A stretch of 64,000 nucleotides of DNA from Pseudoxanthomonas sp. PXM01 (lineage in GTDB: Bacteria > Pseudomonadota > Gammaproteobacteria > Xanthomonadales > Xanthomonadaceae): positions 930,001-994,000 of the forward strand of contig NZ_JACVAJ010000002.1 of NCBI RefSeq assembly GCF_014851815.1. The letters are read 5' to 3'. Below, piece after piece: positions 51,989-60,622 of this stretch. Within the stretch, counting starts at the first letter, position 1, and every line of letters begins with the position of its first letter. A model generated the notes under the pieces. It saw only the letters and a list, made by a program, of their open reading frames with translations. It was not told where the DNA came from and did not search any database. Position numbers and translations under genes: made by a program.

Positions 51989-52825
51989 TCAGCGCGTCTG
52001 CACGCAGTTCTGCAGCCACAGCACGCGCTTGAAGTCGTCGTAGCGCAGGAACTGGCCCTTGAACACCACGCGGTCGCCCTTGCGGAACGTCAGTACGTTG
52101 GCCAGCTGGTTCGGTTTGAACAGGCACGCGACACCCACGCGCGGCTCGTTGTCGCCGGGCACCTGCAGCAGGCCCGTGCCCGGCTGCGGGATCTCAAACG
52201 AGACGTTGTAGTCCTCGCCGTCCTCCTGCACGTAGTCCACGCGGCCACGCAGCGCATAGTGGCGGCCCTTGTGGCGCGCGGTGACGGCGACCGCATTGCC
52301 CTTGGCTTCACGTGCGATCTCGCGCGAGAACGCGTAGACGTCCTTCACCGTCACGTCGGCGTTGTTCTGCGTCTTCGCGCCTTGCGTGGCGGCAGCGCGA
52401 CCTTCCTTGCCGCCCTTCAACTTGGCGAGGATTTCGCACATGTAGGGCCGCATCGCATCCTGCTTGGCCAGCTGGCCCTTCTCCGTCTTCACGGTCATCT
52501 GCACCACCGCCGCGCCGCCTTCCTGGCTGATGTTGATCAGCGTGGGGATCGCGCGCGTGGCACCGGTGGAGCGTTGCTCGACCAGCATCGCCCCGGTCTC
52601 GACGTCCTCGGTGATCACGTCCATCTTCTCGCCGATCATGATGCCGCGCATCTGCGCCATCGCATCCTTGACCGACTGGTCCGGCACGGTGATGCGGCTG
52701 GAGAAATCGGCGCCCGAGAAGATGCTGCCGGACTTGCTGAAGTTGTCCTCGCACTCACCCGCGATCGCCTCGGGCGCCACGCTCGCCAGGGCGAACGCGA
52801 TGGCAGCAAGTAGCTTGTTGGTCAT
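51989..52825 (-). CDS. exported OB-fold (tRNA_anti-like) protein
   Basis: 278 residues from the ATG at 52825; the frame continues upstream without a ribosome site. Signal peptide MTNKLLAAIAFALASVAPEAIA, and Cys pairs that could bridge (GECEDNF, YMCEIL, VACLF, LQNCV). The last ~125 residues, DVTVKDVYAFSREIAREAKG then YALRGRVDYVQED and GDRVVFKGQFLRYDDFKRVLWLQNC, are the OB-fold of the tRNA_anti-like family, which in exported proteins does not imply tRNA binding. Function unknown. Confidence 0.78.
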   Translation of the reverse strand: MTNKLLAAIAFALASVAPEAIAGECEDNFSKSGSIFSGADFSSRITVPDQSVKDAMAQMRGIMIGEKMDVITEDVETGAMLVEQRSTGATRAIPTLINISQEGGAAVVQMTVKTEKGQLAKQDAMRPYMCEILAKLKGGKEGRAAATQGAKTQNNADVTVKDVYAFSREIAREAKGNAVAVTARHKGRHYALRGRVDYVQEDGEDYNVSFEIPQPGTGLLQVPGDNEPRVGVACLFKPNQLANVLTFRKGDRVVFKGQFLRYDDFKRVLWLQNCVQTR

Positions 52826-52993
52826 GTGGTCCTCACATAGTGGAAGTAGCGGGCATCCCGGACACCACGCACCATGCTTCCGACTGCGAAGGATCCGTCC
52901 CCACCGCATTCTTGCAAGGTCGGGCAACACATCACAAGCGCCCCGCGCTCTAGAATCGCGGTCCTCCTTCAAACAGATGTCAAATCCACGACC

Positions 52994-53440
52994 ATGCAAC
53001 ACACGTCACGTCCGCGCCGGCTTTCACTCCGCATCGCCGCCATCGCGGCCCTGCTGTCCTTCGCCGCCGGCGCATCCGCAGGCGATGTCGCGCCATCCCG
53101 TGCCTTGCCGGCGGACGTGCAGGCCGATGTCGAGGCGATCGCCGAACAGTTGGCGCAGGTAAGCGACACCGAAACCGCGCTCGCCTGCAGCAAGGCCGTC
53201 GACAATGCGCGCTACGGCGTGGAAACGATGCTGGAAGTCGGTGAGAAGAACCTGCGCGACGGCTACTTGACGCCGTCCGCGTACGACGCGATGGCACCCG
53301 CCCTGCGCTCGCTTCTCGGCGTACTGAGCGTGCAGGACTGCGAATCCGCCAGCGGGCCGCGGCGCGACTTCTACCAGTGCATGTCCAGCGACTACAACCA
53401 CGTGCTCGCCTGCGGCAAGGCGCATCCGTTCGAACCCTGA
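52994..53440 (+). CDS. exported protein of unknown function
   Basis: 148 residues from the ATG at 52994; TAGAAT at 52951-52956 is a good -10, so starts further upstream in frame are excluded. Signal peptide of about 29 residues ending in AAGASA. The mature protein is helical with four Cys (ALACSKAVD, VQDCESA, YQCMSSD, VLACGKA), likely two disulfides. No family recognised. Confidence 0.72.
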   Translation: MQHTSRPRRLSLRIAAIAALLSFAAGASAGDVAPSRALPADVQADVEAIAEQLAQVSDTETALACSKAVDNARYGVETMLEVGEKNLRDGYLTPSAYDAMAPALRSLLGVLSVQDCESASGPRRDFYQCMSSDYNHVLACGKAHPFEP

Positions 53441-53539
53441 GGTTGACCATGCGCACCGGCGCCGTCACCCTTCCTGCATGACAACGCACGCCCCCTCCTC
53501 CCTCGAACGCCTCCATCCAGCCCCCATGGAGGCCTGCTG

Positions 53540-54118
53540 ATGTCGTGGCCCGAATTCAACGGTTGGCTGCAGGAGGGCGCCGCCGTCGTCATTCCGATCG
53601 CGCAGGCGCTCGCGATCCTGCTGGGTGCGTGGCTGCTGCTGCGGGTGCTGCGCATCGTCGTGCGCCGCATCTGCGACAGCTACCACCTGCCGGCGCAGGT
53701 GGCGGTCAGCGCGCGCCGGCTGCTTGGGGCGCTGGTCTACATGTCCGCGGCCATGCTGGCGCTGGGTCGACTGGGCGTTTCCGGCAGTGTGCTGTGGACG
53801 GCGCTGACGGGCTTCACCGCGGTGGCTGCCGTCGCGTTCTTCGCCGCCTGGAGCGTGCTGTCGAACATCTTCTGCAGCGTGCTGATCCTGACCACACGGC
53901 CGTTCCGCGTGCACGACCACATCGAGGTGCTGGAGAACGGCGACAAGCCGGGCTTGCGCGGCCGCGTGATCGACATCAACCTGCTCTACACCACGCTGCT
54001 GGAAGAGGACACCCTGCGCGGCGACACCGTACTGCAGATTCCCAACAGCCAGTTCTTCCAGCGCACCACGCGGCGCTGGCGCTCGGGCTCGCCACCGGCG
54101 GCGTCCGCGCCGGAGTGA
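53540..54118 (+). CDS. small MscS-family mechanosensitive channel
   Basis: 192 residues with GGAGG seven bases before the ATG. Three hydrophobic segments (about 15-38, 60-82 and 88-115) end in the pore helix VAAVAFFAAWSVLSNIFCS, followed by the MscS beta domain start RPFRVHDHIEVLENG. It is shorter than E. coli MscS (286) and lacks most of the C-terminal vestibule. It should open under hypo-osmotic tension or act as an ion-selective variant. Confidence 0.88.
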   Translation: MSWPEFNGWLQEGAAVVIPIAQALAILLGAWLLLRVLRIVVRRICDSYHLPAQVAVSARRLLGALVYMSAAMLALGRLGVSGSVLWTALTGFTAVAAVAFFAAWSVLSNIFCSVLILTTRPFRVHDHIEVLENGDKPGLRGRVIDINLLYTTLLEEDTLRGDTVLQIPNSQFFQRTTRRWRSGSPPAASAPE

Positions 54119-54142
54119 GCGCGGCCGCCCGTCGCCGACGGG

Positions 54143-56269
54143 TCAGGCGGCGGCCAGGACGCGGGACGCCGAGGCAGGCCGTGCATCCAGGACAAACACA
54201 TCCACCGCCTGGATCAACTGCTGCGCCTGCTCTTCCATCGACCGGGCGGCGGCGGTGGCTTCTTCCACCAGGGCGGCGTTCTGCTGGGTGGTCTCGTCCA
54301 TCTGCACGATGGCCTGGTTGACCTGTTCGATGCCGGCGCTCTGCTCCTGCGAGGCAGCGGAGATCTCGGCCATGATGTCGGTCACGCGCTGCACGCTGGC
54401 CACGATCTCGGCCATCGTCGCGCCGGCCTGGTTCACCAGCGCCGAACCGTCGGCGACCTTGTCCACGGACGTCTCGATCAGGCCCTTGATCTCCTTGGCC
54501 GCATTGGCCGAGCGCTGGGCGAGGGTACGCACTTCGCTCGCCACGACAGCAAAGCCGCGGCCCTGCTCACCGGCACGGGCGGCTTCCACCGCGGCGTTGA
54601 GCGCCAGGATGTTGGTCTGGAACGCGATGCCGTCGATGACGGAGATGATCTCGGCGATCTTCTTCGAGGATTGTTCGATGTCGGCCATTGTGGTGACAAC
54701 GCGTGACACGGTTGCTCCGCCTTCCGACGCGATGGACGCAGCACCGATCGCCAGCTGGTTCGCCTGACGGGCGGAATCCGCGTTCTGGCGCACGGTGGAG
54801 GTCAGCTCCTCCATCGACGCCGCGGTTTCCTCCAGATTGGCCGCCTGCTGTTCGGTGCGGCGCGACAGGTCGGTGTTGCCGGCCGCGATTTCGCCTGCCG
54901 CCGCATCGATCGACGCTGAAGCACCCTGGATGTGCCGCACGATGTCGCGCAGCTGCACGACCGTGGCGTTGGCGTCGTCGCGCATGCGCGCGAACACACC
55001 GTGGAAGTCGCCCTCCATGCGTGCGGTCAGGTCACCGCGGGCGATCGCCTGCAGCAGCAGGGACACCTCGGCCAGGTTGGCGTCGGTGGTCTCCATCAGG
55101 CGATTCAGGCCGGCGACCATGTCGCGGAAATCGTGCTGGTACTTGCGCACATCGCCGCGCAGCGAGAAGTCGCCCGTCGCGGCCGACTGCGCCAGCCGCT
55201 TGATCTCGCCGTTGATGGCCGACAGGTTGGCCTTGGTGGCATCCATCGCATCGGTCAGCACCGCCTTCTCGCCGGGCAGGCGGTCCATGTCGACGGAAAG
55301 ATCACCGATGGCATAGCGCTGCATGATCTCTACCAGGCGCATCTTCACCGCGATGTGCGAGGCGACGAGCGTGTTGGCGCCGCGGACCATGCGGCCGTAC
55401 TCGCCCGGGAACGCACCGTCGTCCATGCGATAGCTGATCTGGCCTTCGTCATGACGCGTGGCCATGTCGCTCTGTGCGGCGATCACGCCCTTCAGTGTGG
55501 ACGTCATCGCCAGCATCGCGGTACCCAGCTGGCCGATCTCATCGCCGCTGCGCACGTGGATGCGCGGATCCAGGCTGCCCGCGGCCACGGCGCGCGCGAC
55601 GTTCGCCGCATCGACGACCGGGCGGATGACCGACCGGCGGATCCACCAGCCCAGCACCGCGACCAACACCAGCGCGGCCAGCACCGACAGCACCGCGCAC
55701 AGCACCAGCGTGCGGCGCGCTTCCTGCGAACGCGCCACCACGGCCGCGTCGGCAAGCACCTTGGTACGCGCGATCAGGGCTTCCAGCGTCTTACCCAGTT
55801 CGCGATCCATGCCCTTGACCAGGGCATCGCCTTGCTGCGTGTCGTAACCGGCGGCGGCGAACTGCTCCAGCGCCGCGTGGTAGTTGCTTTCCAGCGTGGT
55901 GTGCTGTGCCTGGAAATCCCGGGCCAGTTGCTGCGCTTCGGCATCGGCCAGCGTGGTCGACAGTGAGCCGGCGAGCGCCGCCACCTCGCGCCCCTTCTCG
56001 TCGAACGCCGCGACGTACCTGGTGCGCTGTTCTTCGTCGTGACCGCGGATCAGGATGTTCTTCCACTCCTGCACCTGCACGCGGAAGTCGCGGCTCAGGC
56101 GTTCGCCCTCGGCGGCCTGCGCCACCTGCGGCGGCACCTCCGTCGACAGGCTCAGCCATGCGGAGCCCAGACCCACGAGCGCGCACAGCAGGATGACGAC
56201 GAGACCGAGCGTCAGGGAGCCCAGCAGCTTGGCCTGCAGGCTGTAGGAACGGGGGACGGAAGACGACAT
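54143..56269 (-). CDS. methyl-accepting chemotaxis protein
   Basis: 708 residues. Membrane helices at about 14-36 and 188-208 flank a helical four-bundle-like periplasmic sensor. A HAMP domain and further HAMP-like repeats (around 209-440) lead to the signalling coiled coil, whose tip is [20 protein letters not shown], followed by [20 protein letters not shown]. There is no NWETF-type CheR tether at the C-terminus. A sigma-28 promoter 34 bases upstream ties it to the flagellar regulon. The ligand is unknown. Confidence 0.95.
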   Translation of the reverse strand: MSSSVPRSYSLQAKLLGSLTLGLVVILLCALVGLGSAWLSLSTEVPPQVAQAAEGERLSRDFRVQVQEWKNILIRGHDEEQRTRYVAAFDEKGREVAALAGSLSTTLADAEAQQLARDFQAQHTTLESNYHAALEQFAAAGYDTQQGDALVKGMDRELGKTLEALIARTKVLADAAVVARSQEARRTLVLCAVLSVLAALVLVAVLGWWIRRSVIRPVVDAANVARAVAAGSLDPRIHVRSGDEIGQLGTAMLAMTSTLKGVIAAQSDMATRHDEGQISYRMDDGAFPGEYGRMVRGANTLVASHIAVKMRLVEIMQRYAIGDLSVDMDRLPGEKAVLTDAMDATKANLSAINGEIKRLAQSAATGDFSLRGDVRKYQHDFRDMVAGLNRLMETTDANLAEVSLLLQAIARGDLTARMEGDFHGVFARMRDDANATVVQLRDIVRHIQGASASIDAAAGEIAAGNTDLSRRTEQQAANLEETAASMEELTSTVRQNADSARQANQLAIGAASIASEGGATVSRVVTTMADIEQSSKKIAEIISVIDGIAFQTNILALNAAVEAARAGEQGRGFAVVASEVRTLAQRSANAAKEIKGLIETSVDKVADGSALVNQAGATMAEIVASVQRVTDIMAEISAASQEQSAGIEQVNQAIVQMDETTQQNAALVEEATAAARSMEEQAQQLIQAVDVFVLDARPASASRVLAAA

Positions 56270-56302
56270 GCGGCACGACGCGAAGAGGAAGGGACGCTCT
56301 TC

Positions 56303-56329
56303 TTAACGGCGTCGAATGCACGGAGTTAA
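56303..56329 (-). promoter_or_regulatory. sigma-28 (FliA) promoter of the MCP gene
   Basis: On the minus strand: TTAA (56329-56326), 15 bases, then GCCGTTAA (56310-56303). The FliA consensus is TAAA-N15-GCCGATAA, so there is one mismatch in each half and exact spacing. The leader to the ATG would be about 26 bases. Confidence 0.8.
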
Positions 56330-56458
56330 GCCGCACTGACGCCCGCACGGCGATGTTTTTTATTGCAGTTTCGTGACACGCCTGCACAGCAATCGCGTGC
56401 TACCCGAAAATCCTGGCCCAACTCAATGCGTTACTTCATGACACAGGGATGACAGCAC

Positions 56459-57700
56459 TCAGGAGGCGGTGTCGCAGGCAACGTTGGCCGGCGTGCTCGC
56501 ACCGCGCAAGGTCCGCTGTGCCCACACATAGATCAGCAGGCCTGCGACCGCCATTGCCGCACCGACGTAACCCGTCGATGTCCAGCCGTAACCGGCCGTG
56601 ATCGCCATGCCGCCCAGCCAAGGTCCCAGTGCGTTGGCGGTGTTGAAGGCGGCATGGTGGGAGGCGGCAGCGAGCGTCTGCGCATCGCCAGCCACGTCCA
56701 TCAGGTGGGATTGCAGAATCGGACCCAGTGCGCCCATCAATCCAATGGTTACCGTGGCCAACAGGATCGTCGGCAATCCCTTCGCCAACAGCGGGAACAT
56801 CAGCAGCGCCACCATCGCCCAGGCCAGCACCATCCACGCGCCGCGCAACTGGAAACGGTCCGACAGCCAGCCGCCCACGAAATTGCCGATCACACCGCCC
56901 ACGCCGAACCCGGCCAGGCCCAGCGGAATCCATGCCGGCGACACACGCGTCACCTCCAGCATCGTCGGTGCCAGGTAACTGAAGACCGAGAACATGCCGG
57001 CGAAGCCGATCGCACCGATCGCCAGCGCCTGCCACACCGGCAGGCGGTTGAAGGCGCGCAGTTCGTCCAGGGGATGCGCCTTCGCGCCGTCGATACCGGC
57101 CGGCAGCCAGACCGCCAGCAGCAGCGCCGTGCTCAGCGCCACCATCGCCACCGCGGCGAACACCCAGCGCCAGTCGATGATCTGGCCCAGCCAGGTGGCC
57201 AGCGGATTGCCGATCAGGATGGCCAGCGTCAGGCCCAGCATGACCAGGCTGATCGCGCGGCCGCGCTTGTTCGGCGGACTGATCGCAACCGCCGTCAGCG
57301 CGGCGACGCCGAAGTACGCGCCATGCGGCAGGCCTGCGATGAATCGGAAGACAAGGAGACTTTCATAGGTCGGCCCAAGCGCACTGGCGAGGTTGCCAAG
57401 CGCATAGAACCCCATCAGTGCGAGCAACAGGGTCTTGCGCTTCCAGCCCGCCCCGAGGATCGCCAGCAGCGGCGCACCGACCACCACACCCAGCGCGTAG
57501 GCGCTGATCAGATGGCCGACCTGCGGCTCGGTCACGCCGAGCGAGGCCACCATGTTGGGCATCAGCCCCATGCTGGCGAACTCGCTGGTGCCGATGGCGA
57601 AGCCACCCAGCGTCAGCGCGAACAGGATCAGGCCGACCTGACGTGCAGTCAGGGTTTCGGCGACGGAGGGGAAGGAAACGGGGGGCGATGCGACATCCAT
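56459..57700 (-). CDS. MFS transporter (AraJ/DHA1-type exporter)
   Basis: 413 residues with twelve predicted helices. The start at 57700 (MDVASPP) is six bases after CATAAT and has no ribosome site; an ATG at 57742 lies upstream of that hexamer and is rejected. LGGFAIGTSEFASMGLMP, then FIAGLPHGAYFGVAALTAVA and ISPPNKRGRAISLVMLGLTLA, are AraJ-like DHA1 signatures. It probably exports sugars or drugs by proton antiport; the substrate is unknown. Confidence 0.9.
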   Translation of the reverse strand: MDVASPPVSFPSVAETLTARQVGLILFALTLGGFAIGTSEFASMGLMPNMVASLGVTEPQVGHLISAYALGVVVGAPLLAILGAGWKRKTLLLALMGFYALGNLASALGPTYESLLVFRFIAGLPHGAYFGVAALTAVAISPPNKRGRAISLVMLGLTLAILIGNPLATWLGQIIDWRWVFAAVAMVALSTALLLAVWLPAGIDGAKAHPLDELRAFNRLPVWQALAIGAIGFAGMFSVFSYLAPTMLEVTRVSPAWIPLGLAGFGVGGVIGNFVGGWLSDRFQLRGAWMVLAWAMVALLMFPLLAKGLPTILLATVTIGLMGALGPILQSHLMDVAGDAQTLAAASHHAAFNTANALGPWLGGMAITAGYGWTSTGYVGAAMAVAGLLIYVWAQRTLRGASTPANVACDTAS

Positions 57701-57706
57701 GCCACT

Positions 57707-57712
57707 ATTATG
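57707..57712 (-). promoter_or_regulatory. -10 hexamer of a likely leaderless promoter
   Basis: CATAAT on the minus strand, six bases before the ATG at 57700 of the MFS gene. Confidence 0.55.
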
Positions 57713-57730
57713 CTGCGCCGCAGCAGCGAA

Positions 57731-57764
57731 GGTCGACCCCATGCGTGGAACGCTGGGGTCGACC
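57731..57764 (-). terminator. inverted repeat, probable terminator
   Basis: Eleven-base arms GGTCGACCCCA / TGGGGTCGACC around a 12-base loop, 14 bases after the stop of the gene at 57778. No U-tract follows. It also abuts the MFS promoter, so an operator role is possible. Confidence 0.5.
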
Positions 57765-57777
57765 GCCGGAGCCGCCC

Positions 57778-58293
57778 TCAGGGCTTGATGCCCAGGATCT
57801 CCATCGCCTTGATGTAACCGGGCGTCTTTGCCTGCGGATTCTTGCGCGGCGAGTAGCTGAAGTCGTCGATCCGCACCACGTCGTAGGTGAAGCTGCCGTG
57901 TTCGGTACGGCTGTAGTACGCCTGCGAATCGGGACTCTGGATCCAGGTGTTCGCGGCGCGGCCGTGATTGCGCATCTTCTCCAGCACCTCCGGATGCTTC
58001 CGCGCAAGGTGGTCGTAGAACTGGATCACGATGTCACGCTCGGCAACGGGGTCGAACTTCTCCCGAAACGCGACCAGGTTGGTCAGCACGCGGACGCGCT
58101 TCTTGTACGGGATGTCGGCGGCCCAGATCTGCGCCTGACCACGCAGTTCCACCTTGAAGGTGTCGGTCTCGTGGTAGATGAAGATCTGGCGCGTCTGCGC
58201 CAGCGCGGTCGATGCCAGCAGCATCAACGCGGCAGCGGCGGAAAGGCGCAACAGCCACCGCGCGTGCAGCGCGCGGGTTTGGGTCATGGTCAT
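57778..58293 (-). CDS. exported protein of unknown function
   Basis: 171 residues from the ATG at 58293 (or 58287). Signal peptide with a long hydrophobic core, WLLRLSAAAALMLLASTALA. The mature part reads FIYHETDTFKVELRGQAQIW, PYKKRVRVLTNLVAFREKFD, then RTEHGSFTYDVVRIDDFSYS. It has no Cys and no recognised domain; the layout suggests a small periplasmic or secreted protein. Confidence 0.72.
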   Translation of the reverse strand: MTMTQTRALHARWLLRLSAAAALMLLASTALAQTRQIFIYHETDTFKVELRGQAQIWAADIPYKKRVRVLTNLVAFREKFDPVAERDIVIQFYDHLARKHPEVLEKMRNHGRAANTWIQSPDSQAYYSRTEHGSFTYDVVRIDDFSYSPRKNPQAKTPGYIKAMEILGIKP

Positions 58294-58392
58294 GCGGATG
58301 CTCCGGTTTCGGGAAGGAGCTCCGATGCTCGTCACACGCCGGTCGACGCGACAGCCGCGACCGGGACTTGATAGCCACCGTGTACGGAACCG

Positions 58393-59682
58393 TCAGCGCG
58401 CTTCCACCCGGAACGGCAGGTTGGCGTAGGCCGCATGCCCCTGGCCGTCGTGGACTTCGACGAACAGCCGGTACATGCCCGCCGTCTCCGGTGCGGTGAA
58501 GGTCATGCCACCTTTGCCGTCTTCCTGTACGGCCAGCGCGACCGCAGGCGGCACATCCTCGCGATCGCCACCGATGCTGGTGGCGGTGCTTTCGTGCAGC
58601 ACGGTCCAGCGATAACGCAGCGGATCGCCCTCAGCATCGTGCGCCTTGGCCTGCGCGGTGTACGTCTTGCCCGGCGCCAGCGTGATGCTGTCGAGGGCGA
58701 CACGGCCGTCCAGCCGCAATGGCTGGATCGACGGCGCACGGTTCGCAGGCCACGCGCCGGTCCAGACGTACTGCATCGCGTCCACCGCCGGCGTGCTTTC
58801 GCCGCTGGGCAGGAACAGGCCGTACCACGTCGGCGTGCGTTCCTGCTTGTTGCCCCACAGGAACACGTACGAGCCCAATCCCTGCTTGGTGTCCGACGCG
58901 ATCACCTGTTCGTAGCGCTGCTGCAACAGGGCTGCCTTGCGCGACGCATCGTCCTCGATCGGCGCCTTCCACGTGGTCAACGGACTTTCCCAATGGCCGG
59001 TCGGGCCCCATTCGGTGACGACGTACGGACCGGTCCATCCACTGCTTTGCAGCTTCTCCGGCAATGCGCCGATGTCGCCGTACAGCTGGATGCCGATCAG
59101 GTCCAGCGATGGCGCACGCGCCTTCAGCAGGTCGATGAGCTTCTTGTCGAAGCCGGCCAACGTGGTCATCACAGGGTGGTTCGGATCTTCCTTGTGGATC
59201 GCGTCGGCGATGCCGCCCACCGCATCCCAGACTTTCGGATTGCTGTAATGCAGGTTCAGTTCGTTGCCCACCACCCACATCAGCACGGCGGGATGATCCT
59301 TGTAGAGCGCGACTTCGCGACGGATGCGCTCGCGCTGCTTCTTCACCGCGTTGGCATCGTCGTAGTCGAACCCGTGGCGCTCGTTGCCGACCTCGATGCC
59401 CATCGCCACTTTCAGGCCGTTGCGTTGCGCGCGGTCCAGCATCACGCGCACCCTGGCCTCGTCCAGGCCGGTGCTCCAGGTCCGGAAGGAATTGCCGCCT
59501 CGCGCGGCCAAGGCCTCCTGCCCTTCCCCGCCCATGCCGGCACCCTTCACGCGGAACGGCGCACCATCCACCAGCAATACGTACGCCCCCTCCTGCTGGA
59601 CGATGCGGACCTGCGACGGCGCCGCGAGCACCAGAGGCGATACGGCCAACAGGAAGATCGACACGAACAGGCGCTGCAGCAT
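58393..59682 (-). CDS. exported glycoside hydrolase (GH2-like TIM barrel)
   Basis: 429 residues with a signal peptide ending in PLVLA (cut near 20). The TIM barrel (about 25-310) carries the acid/base Glu141 in WVVGNELN and the nucleophile Glu224 in VVTEWGPTGH, the clan GH-A arrangement. The C-terminal ~100 residues form an Ig-like domain (APGKTYTAQAKAHDAEGDPL, GMYRLFVEVHDGQGHA). It should cleave a plant or microbial polysaccharide outside the cytoplasm; linkage is not known. Confidence 0.83.
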   Translation of the reverse strand: MLQRLFVSIFLLAVSPLVLAAPSQVRIVQQEGAYVLLVDGAPFRVKGAGMGGEGQEALAARGGNSFRTWSTGLDEARVRVMLDRAQRNGLKVAMGIEVGNERHGFDYDDANAVKKQRERIRREVALYKDHPAVLMWVVGNELNLHYSNPKVWDAVGGIADAIHKEDPNHPVMTTLAGFDKKLIDLLKARAPSLDLIGIQLYGDIGALPEKLQSSGWTGPYVVTEWGPTGHWESPLTTWKAPIEDDASRKAALLQQRYEQVIASDTKQGLGSYVFLWGNKQERTPTWYGLFLPSGESTPAVDAMQYVWTGAWPANRAPSIQPLRLDGRVALDSITLAPGKTYTAQAKAHDAEGDPLRYRWTVLHESTATSIGGDREDVPPAVALAVQEDGKGGMTFTAPETAGMYRLFVEVHDGQGHAAYANLPFRVEAR

Positions 59683-59751
59683 GCGGGCACTCTCCGACCA
59701 TCAAGGGACGGCGCATCATGCCATGCACGCCGTCATCGCCCCCACCAGCGC

Positions 59752-59757
59752 TAGAAT
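59752..59757 (+). promoter_or_regulatory. -10 hexamer of a likely leaderless promoter
   Basis: TAGAAT six bases before the ATG at 59764. Confidence 0.6.
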
Positions 59758-59763
59758 GGGCGC

Positions 59764-60150
59764 ATGAACACCATTCTCATCCCCGTCTCCATCGGCGAAC
59801 TGGCCGACAAGCTGACCATCCTCGAGATCAAGGCCGAACGCATCGAAGACGCCGGCAAGCGCCAGCACGTGCAGGTCGAACTGGAGGGCCTGCGTGCGCT
59901 GTGGATGCCGCTGGAAGGCGCGCAGGACGAACTCGCCCCGCTGAAGCGCGACCTGCGTGCGATCAACGAGCGCATGTGGGACGTGCAGGACGCACTGCGC
60001 GCCAAGGAAGCCGCGCAGGCCTTCGACGAGGAATTCGTCACGCTGGCGCGCGCGGTCGCTCAGCGCAACGGCGAGCGCATTGCGGTGAAGAACACGATCA
60101 ACCGCCTGGCGGGTTCCCGCTTCATCGAAGAGAAGCAGTACCAGGCGTAA
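59764..60150 (+). CDS. DUF6165-family protein
   Basis: 128 residues. It begins MNTILIPVSIGELADKLTIL, typical of the family, and the rest is a charged helical coiled coil (LKRDLRAINERMWDVQDALRA) ending in NTINRLAGSRFIEEKQYQ. Members often lie in polysaccharide or glycosyltransferase loci; no catalytic site is apparent. The mRNA is probably leaderless. Confidence 0.85.
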   Translation: MNTILIPVSIGELADKLTILEIKAERIEDAGKRQHVQVELEGLRALWMPLEGAQDELAPLKRDLRAINERMWDVQDALRAKEAAQAFDEEFVTLARAVAQRNGERIAVKNTINRLAGSRFIEEKQYQA

Positions 60151-60161
60151 GCGGCAGTGCG

Positions 60162-60362
60162 CTACGCCACGCCGTGGCGCTCGCGGATCACCTGCAGACG
60201 CTCGCGGTAGTACAGCGCATCTGCCGCGACCTTCGGCGGGTTCTCCGCCAGCCAGTCAACGGCCTGCCGCATCAGCGCCGCCTTGTCGGCGTCGGGCGCT
60301 TCCAGCGCGGTATCCACGCGATCCAGCTGCAGGATGACGTCTTCTCGGGTCGGGGTCGTCAT
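60162..60362 (-). CDS. small protein of unknown function (66 aa)
   Basis: 66 residues with AGGAG seven bases before the ATG. MTTPTREDVILQLDRVDTAL and VDWLAENPPKVAADALYYRERL suggest a small helical soluble protein. No family recognised. It is convergent with the DUF6165 gene. Confidence 0.6.
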   Translation of the reverse strand: MTTPTREDVILQLDRVDTALEAPDADKAALMRQAVDWLAENPPKVAADALYYRERLQVIRERHGVA

Positions 60363-60541
60363 ACGTGTTCTCCTGTGCGATGCCAGGAGTCTGGACCGGC
60401 GCGTGTGTTTGCCGCGTCATCGTCGTGGTACATGTGTCCGGGCGCTCCTGCCCCCCTCAGTGGCGCCCGCTGCTGCGTCCTGTCGGCGTGCGTCTTGCCG
60501 ATGTCACCTCACATGACACTACCCGCCGGGAGGATCGTCCC

Positions 60542-60622
60542 ATGAGGTGCCCCTGCCATCACTCCGCCGGAATGCGCGCGACCGCCCGGAACGTGCGCCA
60601 TCCTCCGGGCCGGCGCGCATGA
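60542..60622 (+). CDS. possible 26-aa leader peptide coupled to the kinase gene
   Basis: A 26-codon ORF, MRCPCHHSAGMRATARNVRH and six more residues, with GGGAGG about nine bases before its ATG. Its stop overlaps the kinase ATG (ATGA at 60619-60622). The kinase ATG itself has no ribosome site, so the leader may be needed to bring ribosomes to it. The CPCHH cluster could bind metal, but this is speculative. Confidence 0.45.
   Translation: MRCPCHHSAGMRATARNVRHPPGRRA

Noticed and set aside
60547..60618. GTG at 60547 as the kinase start, adding 24 residues
   Set aside because: The added residues are Arg/Pro-rich without family match, and the ribosome site is placed for the ATG of the leader ORF at 60542. 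The ATG at 60619 fits the leader overlap. It is not fully excluded.
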